Shown here: positions 10,972 to 21,299 of the stretch, piece by piece
Position numbering within the stretch: position 1 is the stretch's first letter
How the letters are laid out: the number at the start of each line of letters is the position of its first letter
Assembly: GCF_032854445.1 (NCBI RefSeq)
Contig: NC_088297.1
Span: 18,427,127-18,491,126 of the forward strand
Source of the DNA: Liolophura sinensis
Taxonomy: Eukaryota > Mollusca > Polyplacophora > Chitonida > Chitonidae
Direction of reading: 5' to 3'
Length of the DNA stretch: 64,000 nucleotides
The notes under the pieces: model-generated
What the model saw: the letters and a program-made list of their open reading frames with translations, nothing else
Told to the model about the DNA's origin: nothing
Databases searched by the model: none
Position numbers and translations under genes: made by a program

Positions 10972-12476
10972 AAGAATACAAGGTGAACTCCAGTTGCTGT
11001 TACTGGGCTCGACCAGATCATTTTCAAGTAAATACTGAACTTCTTTCTCAAGTATTCAGTTTTAGTAGGGTTCAGTCTGTATGGGTGTTGTTTAATCGGC
11101 TTGGAATCTCCAACTTCAACATCATGGTATATGGATTCAGTCCTGGTTGGAACATCAGGGAACAAACGTTCATATTGATGAACCAAATCCTTCAACTGCT
11201 GGCGTTGCTGATATTCCAGATGACCCAACACAGAATCAATGTCCTCAAGAATACTTGAATTCTGGAGTTTGGCTGACCGGAACTTTAAGTCAAAATCTTG
11301 ATCATCCCTAACAGCTGAATCAGGGCATAAGTTAGAGGTAACAACTCCACTAGGATGTACAACATTGAGATCAGTGCTATCTCTGTCTACATATGGCTTT
11401 AACATGTTAATGTGACAAAGTTGTCTAGACTTGCGCCGATCAGGAGTGAAAATAATATAATTAAGATCACTTAGCCTCTTATCTACTACATAAGGTCCAA
11501 AATAACGAGCTTCAAGTGGCTTACCACTAACTGGAAGTAAGGCCAATACCTTCTGACCAACTTCAAATCTGCGTCTTACTGTCTCTTTGTCATACTTAGT
11601 TTTCATACTCTTCTGAGAAGCTGTAAGATTCTCTCTGGCTAACTCACATACTCTGTTGAGCTTAGTACGAAAACTTGACACATACTGTAATAGGTTAACA
11701 TTGTCACTATCACCAGACACAAACTTTTCCTTGAACAACTGTAGTGGACCACGCACAGTATGGCCAAACACAAGCTCAAATGGACTAAATCTAAGTGAGT
11801 CTTGTACAGACTCTCTTACAGCAAACATTAACAAAGGTACACCCTCGTCCCAATCTTTCCCTGTCTCAAAGCAGTAAGTTCTTATCATACTTTTCAGTGT
11901 CTGATGGAATCTCTCTAGTGCTCCTTGACTTTGTGGGTGATAAGCTGAGGATTTATACTGGCTAATACCTAGCTCATGCATAACTTGTTGGAACACACCA
12001 GACATGAAATTTGAACCCTGGTCTGACTGTACTGACTTAGGCAGACCAAACATGGTGAAGAACTTAACTAAAGCCTTAATTACAGTCTTGGCAGTAATAT
12101 TCCTTAATGGAATTGCCTCAGGGAAACGAGTTGAAGTACACATTATGGTTAACATATACTGATTTCCAGACTTTGTCTTAGGTAGCGGACCAACACAATC
12201 TATTAAGATTCTACTGAATGGCTCGCCAATTGCAGGAATAGGCCTCAAGGCTGCCTTGGGGATTGTCTGGTTAGGTTTCCCCACTAACTGACATGCATGA
12301 CAAGACCTGCAAAATTCAGTAACATCTTTCCTTATTCCTGGCCAATAAAAATGACTGAGAATCTTATGATAGGTCTTATTAACACCTAAATGACCTGCTA
12401 ACGGCGTTTCATGCGCTATGGTCAGTATGTCTTTACGATAAGACTTGGGCACAACTACCTGATGCTTAACTGCCAT
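10920..12476 (-). CDS. Integrase and start of reverse transcriptase, Gmr1-like element
   Basis: 518 residues. The N-terminal zinc-binding HHCC region has H22, H29, C59 and C62. The catalytic core has D93 (LIDCVG), D152 (SDQGSNF) and E188 (ALERFHQ), a DX35E spacing. A GPY/F-like module follows (ARYFGPYVV, HINMLKPYV). Next comes a linker and the start of the reverse transcriptase (HPYRLNPTKTEYLRK). The last about 40 residues are out of frame, because a one-base shift near 11040-11060 moves the reverse transcriptase into the frame of the next entry. Integrase lies upstream of reverse transcriptase, the opposite of ordinary gypsy elements. The real product is probably cleaved from one Gag-Pol precursor. 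Confidence 0.92.
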   Translation of the reverse strand: MAVKHQVVVPKSYRKDILTIAHETPLAGHLGVNKTYHKILSHFYWPGIRKDVTEFCRSCHACQLVGKPNQTIPKAALRPIPAIGEPFSRILIDCVGPLPKTKSGNQYMLTIMCTSTRFPEAIPLRNITAKTVIKALVKFFTMFGLPKSVQSDQGSNFMSGVFQQVMHELGISQYKSSAYHPQSQGALERFHQTLKSMIRTYCFETGKDWDEGVPLLMFAVRESVQDSLRFSPFELVFGHTVRGPLQLFKEKFVSGDSDNVNLLQYVSSFRTKLNRVCELARENLTASQKSMKTKYDKETVRRRFEVGQKVLALLPVSGKPLEARYFGPYVVDKRLSDLNYIIFTPDRRKSRQLCHINMLKPYVDRDSTDLNVVHPSGVVTSNLCPDSAVRDDQDFDLKFRSAKLQNSSILEDIDSVLGHLEYQQRQQLKDLVHQYERLFPDVPTRTESIYHDVEVGDSKPIKQHPYRLNPTKTEYLRKKFSIYLKMIWSSPVTATGVHLVFLCQNQMGRTVCVQTIVK

Positions 12477-14623
12477 TCATCCTCCAACGAAACATCGGGA
12501 GGCCTCCACTGCCGCATCAATATGCCAGACTTGACATAGTAGTAGCATGGGTCAGGTAAAGATTCACCATCTTTAGCTGCATCATTAAACAAGCAAGAAA
12601 TACTTGGATCACTGTGTTGTTCAGCAATCAACTCAGTCCTACAAAATGGCTGATCACCACTAACAAAATTAGTATCTACTTCCTGCTGGCTGTCTAATTT
12701 GGAAGAATCTCCATCCAACATGTTGTTGAGAAAAGTCTCACTCAAATCAACAGTATTACCCTGGTCTGTACTGACTTTTCTAGACATAGCTCTTGTAACA
12801 ACACAGGAAGGATATAAACCCGCTATCTCGCTTTCAACTGGCTCTGTGATTGAATTCAGAGAAGGCTTATCAACCATTAAGGGATCAACAGTAACTTTAT
12901 CATGTGCTAAGTCATTTCCCAACAACAAATGAATACCCTCAAAAGGTAATGAAGGCTTAATGCCTACCCTGACAGGTCCAGATATCAAATCTGATGACAA
13001 ATAAATATCATGAAGGGGAACACTGACAAAGTCACTAGACTCTACACCTCTAATAAGGGCACGAACCCCAGAGTATGACTCTTCAGAAAAGGGCAGAGTA
13101 TTCATCAACAACAGAGACTGAGATGCCCCAGTATCCCTTAATATCTTTATAGGGGTAGCACAAGACATGTCGCTTCTAAGCGACACTGAACCAGAATTGA
13201 TAAACGGAGCGAAGCTATCCATAGAGCATTTGGGAATCTTATCCAATCCCATGTCAGCTAACTCAGATCTGCTTTTAACTGCTGATGTAACTTCCGGCAA
13301 TGTTTTGTGCATTGCAACACAAAGACCTGTGGGCTTAGGCTCATTCTCAGCTTCCCGTCTCCTTTTCAACTTGTAACATTCACTCATCACGTGACCTACC
13401 CGCTTGCAAAAATTACAAGTGACCCTATTTCGAGGACTACCATTCCAATCTGAACTACGTGAACCATGAGCTGTAGAACCATTGGAGCCTGGTGTGGAAC
13501 TCTTCTGTGTAGAGCTACCTCTACCTGTTGCATGTGACTGGGTATTTCTACGTGTAAATGAATTAAATGGCTTACCCGTGTATGTAACCTTATGTGTCAA
13601 GGAATAATCATCAGCTAAACTGGCTGCCTCTTCAAGTGTACTCGCCTTCTGCTCATCAACGAACACCTTTACATCATTATGAATACAACGCTTGAACTCT
13701 TCTACCAGCACAAGCTGACGCAAACTTTCAAAATCCTTGCCTATTTTCTTGGCTATACACCAGCGATCAAACAACTGCTCCTTAGCTCGACCAAACTCAA
13801 CGTATGTCTGATCTCTACCTTTTTCACAGTTACGAAATTTCTGGCGGTAAGCTTCAGGCACCAATTCATAACCCTTCAAAATTACCTCTTTCACATAGTC
13901 ATAATTGGAAGCATTCTCTACACTTAACTGAGTGTAAATTTCCCTGGCCTTTCCAATTAGCACACTCTGTAATAACATAGTCCAGAACTCTTTAGGCCAC
14001 TTCAAGCTATTTGCAATTTTCTCAAAATGCAGAAAATACTTATCCACCTCTTTTTCCTGAAAGGATGGAACTAACCGAATGTATTTGGTCACATCAAATC
14101 CTGAATCCTGTCTACCGGAAGGACCCGGTTTCTCATCTCTCTCTAATTCTAACTTTTTCATTTGAAACTCCAATTCTCTTTCCCTCTCTCTTTCTTGCAT
14201 TTCCCTCTCCTCTCTCTCTCTCTGCACTTCCCTCTCTCTCTCTTTTTCCTCTCTCTGCACTTCCCTCTCTCTTTCTTTCTCTCTTTCCTCTTTCTCCATT
14301 TTCAACTTTTCCATCTCATGTTCCCTCTCTTTCTCTCTCTCTCTTTCCTCTTTCTCCAATCTCAACTTTAACTCAAACTGCTTAAACTTAAGCTCGGCAT
14401 CAGACTGACCCTCGAACTCATAATCAGATAGTGCAGAACTATCAAACTTCCCTATCTCCACTAAATGTTTCAACAAAGTATACTGCATATCTCTTTTCCT
14501 CCATGAAGACTTTACGGACAAACCTAAAAATGTCCCTAACTTAACCAAGTCTTCCTTCTTTAAACTCTCAAAAACATCCTGATCGGGCGCATTAACAAAC
14601 TGTTTAGGATCAAAATCTCCCAT
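12455..14623 (-). CDS. Gag-protease of the Gmr1-like element
   Basis: 722 residues. Residues 1-60 form a helical N-terminal segment starting MGDFDPKQFV. Residues about 80-165 are a highly charged coiled coil (repeated EREREVQREE-like runs; the + strand here is CT-rich). Residues about 175-345 are the capsid-like part. Its end, about 256-343, resembles the SCAN domain (AYRQKFR, then LVLVEEFKRCI, then TLEEAASLADDY). A CCHC zinc knuckle is at 403-416 (CNFCKRVGHVMSEC). An aspartic protease has its catalytic DTGA at 497-500 and the LLLGNDL strand at 566-572. Translation would begin about 100 bases past the primer site. The frame runs out at 12455, where the integrase frame takes over in the -1 register. 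In related elements this is usually one polyprotein, so a one-base loss is more likely than a programmed shift. Confidence 0.93.
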   Translation of the reverse strand: MGDFDPKQFVNAPDQDVFESLKKEDLVKLGTFLGLSVKSSWRKRDMQYTLLKHLVEIGKFDSSALSDYEFEGQSDAELKFKQFELKLRLEKEEREREKEREHEMEKLKMEKEEREKEREREVQREEKEREREVQREREEREMQERERERELEFQMKKLELERDEKPGPSGRQDSGFDVTKYIRLVPSFQEKEVDKYFLHFEKIANSLKWPKEFWTMLLQSVLIGKAREIYTQLSVENASNYDYVKEVILKGYELVPEAYRQKFRNCEKGRDQTYVEFGRAKEQLFDRWCIAKKIGKDFESLRQLVLVEEFKRCIHNDVKVFVDEQKASTLEEAASLADDYSLTHKVTYTGKPFNSFTRRNTQSHATGRGSSTQKSSTPGSNGSTAHGSRSSDWNGSPRNRVTCNFCKRVGHVMSECYKLKRRREAENEPKPTGLCVAMHKTLPEVTSAVKSRSELADMGLDKIPKCSMDSFAPFINSGSVSLRSDMSCATPIKILRDTGASQSLLLMNTLPFSEESYSGVRALIRGVESSDFVSVPLHDIYLSSDLISGPVRVGIKPSLPFEGIHLLLGNDLAHDKVTVDPLMVDKPSLNSITEPVESEIAGLYPSCVVTRAMSRKVSTDQGNTVDLSETFLNNMLDGDSSKLDSQQEVDTNFVSGDQPFCRTELIAEQHSDPSISCLFNDAAKDGESLPDPCYYYVKSGILMRQWRPPDVSLEDEWQLSIR

Positions 14624-14723
14624 TGTAAATATTTAGCCACTGAATCATTCACCGTTAAAATTAAGCAATCGCTTCTCACTTGTGTTTAACTTCAAATAGC
14701 AAAACAAAAAGGAAACAATCAGT

Positions 14724-14740
14724 TCCCGGACGAGCCCCCA
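14724..14740 (-). other. Primer-binding site, tRNA-Pro
   Basis: TGGGGGCTCGTCCGGGA on the - strand, five bases after the 5' LTR. It equals the first 17 bases of the primer-binding site known from murine leukaemia virus, which pairs with tRNA-Pro, so the element probably primes with tRNA-Pro. Confidence 0.85.
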
Positions 14741-14745
14741 ATTTC

Positions 14746-15769
14746 TGTTACGGTATTGAAAACAGCAACAGAAAACAGACTCAGTGACTCAATATTACAA
14801 TGTGAACAATCCTTTATATATATATATAAAATGAGACGTACAGTTTTACAGACAGTTCAACAACAACAACAACAACATACACATCAGTATTACCGGTCTT
14901 TACAAGTTTCCAGTTCACCTTTGCATCCCAAGGAATGTATTCCAGGAAATCCAACGTAAAGACCATGGGATGAACACACAATCCACACAAGTCACAAATT
15001 GTCCTAGACAGGTACTTCGCCAGGTTAGCGAACACGAACACAGTACACAGGTTACACAGAACTGGAACAGTCAAGCCTTTGAATGACGTCACACCCGCAG
15101 AGCACAACACAGGGTAAATACAGGCATGGAGGTATAATCCACTTCAGATCAGTCACAGCTCCCGCAGAAGCTCACAAACGAGCCGTTCAGAGACGTAGAG
15201 TAATGTCACCTAGTGGCAGAACGAACGTCCTTTGCAAAACTGAAAACTTCAGTTTAGAGTCCTTGACGACCTTGTCGGTCAGGTGAGGTCAGCGTGTTAA
15301 ACAAATTACACAGTCCACACTGTATAATCATAATAAAGATCCGAACACCAATAAACGTGACTTCCGCAGAAATTCACATAAATCAGACATCAGTACTACT
15401 GTGGTACACAAACGGTGCAGGCATAAAAATCTGTCCTCCCAAATGAAACTGGCATCACCAGCTCATATCACAATAATGGACTCGATACGAGAGCGTCTCA
15501 CACTCTCCTGGCTCCCAGTGGATGCAGCAAAAATACCTCCACTCTGCACAGAAAACACGGCTTATATACGGTCCAGGTGGATTCAACTATTCTTAGACAC
15601 AGAATTAACAGCCAATGAACATCCAGTTAAATAAACAGAGCATTGAACGAGGTGCTTTCGGCCAGGTCCGCACTGTACATATATAACAGGGCCTGTTATG
15701 CTTATAACATACAACACAAAGGTCCGCAGACTAACAGAACATGAAAACGTTAAATAGTCATACATAACA
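14746..15769 (-). repeat. 5' LTR of the Gmr1-like element
   Basis: 1024 bp, same ends as the 3' LTR. The TATA box (GTATATAAG on the - strand) at 15561-15569 would drive transcription leftward through gag-pol. Confidence 0.95.
15561..15569 (-). promoter_or_regulatory. LTR TATA box
   Basis: GTATATAAG on the - strand within the 5' LTR, identical in the 3' LTR at 9518-9526. Position within the LTR fits a U3 core promoter. Confidence 0.6.
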
Positions 15770-15774
15770 GTTGA

Positions 15775-17017
15775 GAACAGTTTATCAACAGTTTAAATTG
15801 TAATTCGTCAACCTTATCACATGTTTGCAAGGTGTTTTTAAGTATATTCTGCAGGCAATATCCTGTGTAGACTGATAAACCTATAGAATTCCGGTGTTCC
15901 CAAGCTGTGTACTTCTTTTTTTCGCTCCCGTTATTACGAGGTACTTAAGGTAAATTAGCCCTGGTAAGTAAACGTTCGTGTCATTTCTTTACCTGTGATC
16001 AAGAAGGCTAAAAACTACAATGACAGGGCAAACCTCTTTCATCAGAAGTTTTGGCTTTTCCATCAAGAATACTGGTAATTTAAAGTTCCCCCAAGTGCTA
16101 AGATTAAGGGCTAAATTATTTCTGAATACACTTCGTAGAGTGTAAATATATACTTTGAAGTTGAAGTTTAAAAAAGGAAAAAAAACACCAAGTGTATCTC
16201 AGACAATATTTTTTTTTCAATTTTTACAACATAGTAAGTGGTCTTTTCTAACTATATTGTAAACAGTGATGTCATATAAGGAGTTTACCACTTGATTAAT
16301 GCAGACTGCTAAACTACTACATAAAAATGCAGAGACATACGTGTATAGAGCCATAAATGCATTGAGCGGATCCCGAAGCAAATTATTTCTTTGTAATTGT
16401 TATATCATTCGTTTTCGAAGACACATCCATGCAGATGGAGCAGATGAGTGTCATTCATTGTTTTTGACGATAACTGTGAATCCCTGATATCGAGAGAAGA
16501 CAGGATTCGTGGATCATTCTTCGACGAGCGTTGGACATCAGGTAGCAGGAGTTGAACATGAACAAGTTTCAAAAATGTAACATGACTCAGTCGCATTTTC
16601 AGCATGACGAAGACTTGACTGTACTATACAAAGATGCTTGTGATTAACCTCTAACTATCACTTCAACAAAATTTTCTAGGAACACACCAACTACTTCCAG
16701 GACGTTTCACCCGAAACGTGTTTTGATCGATCTCAACACATTAGCTCTTTAGAGATGAGGTTGAGCGCACACTACCCCAACGGTAAGGCAGACAAATATG
16801 TGTCAAGGATTATCATGCAGGTGCAGTTTTGTAATGGACGAAAACATCTCCTATCCACTTTGCTTAGGTAGGTGTAGACAGCAACATGCTTACAACAGCG
16901 ACACAAACACTTGACCAAAGAATCTTTGCCCTACACAAGACGGACCTCGATCCGGCAGTCGTGCATTAGAGGGAGTGAGTAAGTACTCAAGGTTTAACGT
17001 TGTACTTTACAATTTTC
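15775..17017. other. Shared A/B sequence, no gene seen
   Basis: Aligns with 37641-38885. Contains only short frames that are not conserved between the copies, plus small T-rich and A-rich runs. Confidence 0.5.
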
Positions 17018-17190
17018 CACGGATGATTGCTTGGAGTTTAACGTCCTGCTGAACAATTTTTCAGTCATATGACGAGGACGGAATCCCTAGGGTGTATGAA
17101 ACGCGCCTCCTTTCGGGACAAGTAAACCCCCCCCCCCCGCCGGGCCATCATACTGATACGAGAGAACTAGTCGCTGCACTACCCCCTTAA
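17018..17190 (+). repeat. Dispersed repeat family 2
   Basis: 'GCTTGGAGTTTAACGTCCTG', then 'AATTTTTCAGTCATATGACG', a C-rich run and GGGCCATCATACTGATACG. The same family in a longer form lies at 20672-20940. Equivalent copies are at 38890-39070 and 43992-44260. A similar repeat is, from memory, common in mollusc genomes. Confidence 0.6.
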
Positions 17191-20100
17191 TCATTCATTT
17201 ATTTCTTCAGAGATAGTGCAGGGGAGGAACAAAAGGAGACTATATAGGAGTTAATGATAACATTCAGTAAAAAGCCCTTCTAAATCAAAAAGGGCAAATT
17301 TAACATCAAGTTCAAGGATTAACCACTCTATTTTGTTTTTGGGAAGAGAAGAGAAAAGTCTTTCACACATTTCAAGGACATGTATTAAAATATACAGGCA
17401 TTGTGGAATACAAGCAAATATATCCATTGTTCAGAACTTAACATAGCACTAGTTAATTACCCATACGTAATCAGCAAAACAATACTGTACCGATTACAAC
17501 TATCGTAATTCACTTATCGCTTTTGAGGTGGTGCATAAGGCCCACCACACATGAACGCACATGTAATGTGAACAATACAACTGAGTAATCATATCGTATA
17601 TAATGCTTCACAATATATACACTCAACCTGCGAAAAGGTAAAAGGGGCGATGCTGCTAACACGCTTCTGTAGGTAACCTGTGTCCTTGAGATCAACAATA
17701 ACCTAACGTGACAAAATACAAGCAAGGGAATGAAACAGCCCCCTATACCCAAAGATCGACAATATCTAAGTGCTGTCAGGGCTGGACTATTTACAATACA
17801 CAGGATAGAAGTGTAGGGATTAGCGCGTAAAAGTACATTTTTACGAATGCACGAATGCTTCACGAGCGCGTTACGATAAATCTGGCATTTACAAAAATAC
17901 ACCACATTTTCACGAAAACAAACTGCGACAGATGATTAGTAACGGATCGCAGTAGAAATCACAATAGCATCAAGGGTATCACAGTTTTACAACCATTTCA
18001 GTGTAACAAAGCAACACAGGAAAAAGGCTCAACATCAGTTCGCTATTGCCTATAACAAGTAAATAATAGCTACAGAATATACTCAGAAAAATCTACCGAT
18101 TTCAAAAAAGTAGAAGCTCTAGGTACGAGGTGTAACCATGGAGACCACTCGGAGCACCTGTAACTTGCTTCAGCCTATGGAAGCCTGTATCTGACATTAT
18201 CATACCATACGCCCATTACACAATTAATTAAAACAGGACCTAACCCATGCAAAGCTACACCTCTGTAAGGACTATCATATCCAAACATGAAGTAAAGACA
18301 TATATCAACTTTAAAATAGTAAGGAGATTTGACCACCCTGGGTACTACTATTATGTGGAATGTATGGCCTTGACCCATGGGCTGCAACCTTCTCACAAAC
18401 TGCCTTTTTTTCAGCTAACTGTATACAGTTTGCACCCGACCATCAGCCCAAATGCCAAGAAAAGCAGTGGTTTTCTCATAAAACCACTTTTACTGTCTGC
18501 GATGAACACGAAATTCAAAAAATCTCACAAATTGAACATTTTTTTTCAGATGCACCAAGAAAAAAAGGGATAAGTTGGCAGTAATTCCCATGTGTCTAAT
18601 ATGACGTAAAATGTACGCTCTCGGTATCGAAACCGAAAGCGAGACAGTCGGATCAAGCTTTGAAGATTGAAGCTTCACAGCATGATAGAGTTCGTTGAAT
18701 ACAGCTTATATGCAAAATTATAGCTTTCAAGTATGTCCCATATTCGTGTAGTAAGGCTCCAAACTTTCAACTTTCGGGCCAAATTTCCCAAGGCACAGCG
18801 TGTTTGTTTACAAACGACCAGTCCCCGACCACTACCGATGATAGATTCGAATTCATACGGAAATGTAGCCTTGTGGTCATGCAGAATAGCTGCCAATCAA
18901 AGTGCCGGTAGACCAGAAAGGCGATAATTTTCCTCTGAGTTATGATGAGTGCCTAAGTTACTTTTATTTCATCTTACTTGTATTTGAAAACTATTCGTAA
19001 GGCAAGACTATCTCATAATCTAGCAGTGCGTTCCAGAACGTGTAAAGCAGGGCGTTGGTCGACCTTCGATCGTAATCAACTGGGTACAACTCGACGCAGA
19101 CGACCAACGCAAAGCGCTTATGTTAACAAGTTACGATCATGAGCAACTGACGGCGTCTGCTTAGATTCACTTTTGGTGCGCGTAGGTCGGCTACGACTGG
19201 CGGCCACCATCAGCAGATACTTAGCAGTGTGACCTGTTCATGTACACAGTGCTTTCTTGTCCTTTTCTTCCAACTTTTCTCTTTATCCAGTGAAAGGAAA
19301 GGCAACTTTTATAACGTGTTCTAATTGTAGCCATCTCCCTCGCTACACACCCCGTGCACATGACATCCGTTCTCTGTGACTTGTAAGAGATGTCGCACAA
19401 GCACGAGTTAAGCCCCCACACATCGAGGAGCTTATTTTCTGCTTCATCCTGCCACTCGGTGGTCGCCATTTTTATAGTGTAACCTGTGCATGTGATGTAC
19501 CACGTGGTGCATCATATGATACATAACTGATAGCAACTTTGACCAACTGGACGCAAGCACGCGTAGATCGACGGAACTGGGTACAACTGGACGCCTCGAG
19601 TCGCACAAAAGTAAAACATGCTCAACTCAGAGCAAATGCTATGTCAGCAGTTGTCGGTGATCGCAAGAGCGCACTGGTCGACTAAAACCTGCGTCTGATC
19701 GTATGCTCTTAGTTGCTTCCAGCTGCTCTTAGTTGCTTTGGGTCGCCAAAACCCCAATTGCTCCCAGTCGCAAGGTCGATCTTCGCCCGATATATCTCGT
19801 GAGTGACAGGTTTTAGGCTCCGCCCAGACATGGAAGTTAAGGCGATCGGGAAATTCCGTTGTCAAGACAGGTAGACATAAAGGGTCATGAAGGGTGTAGA
19901 CAAACGCGTCCAGGTGTCGTTACATATGAATGGCCAGATCTCTAAACTCCGACAGTATTTGGTTGAAAAGACAACTTGAACAAATCCAAGTAAACGTTTC
20001 AAAACAACTCAGGGAAATTAATATTTTTCCCAACTTATCTAACTACCTAACTTAAAACAAGTGAGCACATCTGGATTTCAGCCAAGACTGTGCAAGCTGT

Positions 20101-20671
20101 TTTTGATGTAAAACTTAACAGAACTCTCTCCAAAGTCTCTATTTCAACAACGATTATTCTACACGAATTTAATTCATTGTATCATTCATAGCCTCCCGCA
20201 GTTAGGTCTGACCCTAAAAAGATAGGTTTACTTCATCGTTTAGATCAATTTAGCAACGTGCAAGCGGCTACCAAATTCCTAACGAATCAAAACGCCAAAC
20301 ACCTTTTCTTTATCGATCAAAAAAACATCGCCATCCAGTCCGGATCAAGTGATCGTATTCGTAGTTGATCGGAACTAATTCGGACAAGTGTAATCGCTCG
20401 TGTATGTCAAACTAGTTTAGCTTGATGTTAAACGACTTGTAGTGTGACCACAGCTTAAGAATACTTTGGAATAGGAATATTTTATAAACATTGTATTTAG
20501 TATAAAATCGTAAAATGGCAGCCTGCTCCAGTCACACTGAATATCCTTTTTTCCCTTTAGAACACTATGGTGTGAGGAAAATCACTACACCACAAATGCA
20601 ACCGTCTGAAAACTTCTTGAGCACGTAGTTATCCATTATTTATTTAAATACAAGTCCCCTTTTATTGTTTG
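17191..20671. other. Shared A/B sequence, no convincing gene
   Basis: Aligns with 39071-43991 minus two B-only blocks. The largest frame (17510-17905, - strand, 131 codons) has an equal-length partner in B (40178-40573). About six of about seven base differences I could count change a residue, which is not the pattern of a selected gene. A Cys-poor frame pair at 18675-18896 and 41985-42206 is identical, but I recognise nothing in it. Confidence 0.5.
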
Positions 20672-20940
20672 AATGAGTGAGTGGGAGCTTGTGGTTTAAT
20701 CTTGTACAATTTTTCAGTCATATGACGACGAAGTGCCTCCTTGTTGCAGGACGGCTTCCCACCGCTCTTTTATCTAGTGCTGCTTCACTGAGACGCCTTA
20801 CCGAAGGCAAGCAAGACGTCCCGCTCGAGCCGTTAAAATGATACGGGTCAACCAGCCGTTGCACTCTCCCCTTCACGCTGAACGGCAATTGAGGAAGATC
20901 CAACTACCTCTTTTAAGGTCTTAGGTGTGACTCGACCCAG
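20672..20940 (+). repeat. Dispersed repeat family 2, longer form
   Basis: Contains 'AATTTTTCAGTCATATGACG', CCTCCTTGTTGCAGGACGG, GAGACGCCTTACCGAAGGCA and GATACGGGTCAACCAGCCG. The 61-codon - strand frame inside it is not a gene. Copy B equivalent is 43992-44260. Confidence 0.6.
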
Positions 20941-20959
20941 GATTGACCCTGGATCTACC

Positions 20960-21290
20960 GCCTTACTGTTTGAATGTGATCGTATGTTAAATGCGATGAC
21001 AGTGCAACATTCTGAGTAATTCTAGACCTGTGACGTCTAATAAATTGCAAATAACATCACTGCACTCTTTTTTTGCCTTATTCTGCTTAAGCCATGGTGC
21101 TAGGGGCGTGCAAATTGCTACTTGTTATTCATTTACATGAACAATTGGAATAAAACTCTGACTAAGGTAAACTGAATAGAGACTGGATGTCAGCTGTTAC
21201 GTGTGGCCAATAGCCAGCTGTCATATTGATGTCGCTGTTCTGGTTTTACTTTCTATGCTGTACGTCTTTTATTATATTCAGAAGTGTAAT
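20960..21290 (+). repeat. Dispersed repeat family 3, long copy
   Basis: Collinear with 58690-59025. Both share a CTAATAAATTGCAA-like block, GTGCTAGGGGCGTG, CATTTACATGAACAA and ATGCTGTACGTCTTTT-like ends. Copy B equivalent is 44280-44610. Confidence 0.55.
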
Positions 21291-21299
21291 AAAAGTTAT

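Larger units (their letters stand above)
8698..15774 (-). mobile_element. Gmr1-like Ty3/gypsy LTR retrotransposon
   Basis: Complete element of 7067 bp (8703-15769), read on the - strand, flanked by a 5-bp target duplication GTTGA (8698-8702 and 15770-15774). The uninterrupted site GTGGGTTGAGAACAG is present in copy B (37636-37640). It has two 1024-bp LTRs with TG...CA ends, a tRNA-Pro primer site, a polypurine tract, a Gag-protease frame, and a pol read as integrase, then reverse transcriptase and RNase H. Integrase-first order in a gypsy-type element is the hallmark of the Gmr1-like group. There is no envelope gene. Two one-base frameshifts interrupt the coding region. No other copy is present in the window. 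Confidence 0.95.

Noticed and set aside
12455-12476. Programmed -1 ribosomal frameshift between Gag and pol
   Set aside because: No slippery heptamer or obvious following stem seen; a single missing base in a homopolymer explains it and a second similar shift occurs downstream.
14011-14385. Ser/Leu/Phe-rich + strand frames of 124 and 69 codons
   Set aside because: They are the antisense of the Glu/Arg-rich coiled coil of Gag.
17510-17905. 131-codon - strand frame with an equal-length partner at 40178-40573
   Set aside because: Most of the few base differences between the two copies change residues, no domain is recognisable, and base composition is like the surroundings.
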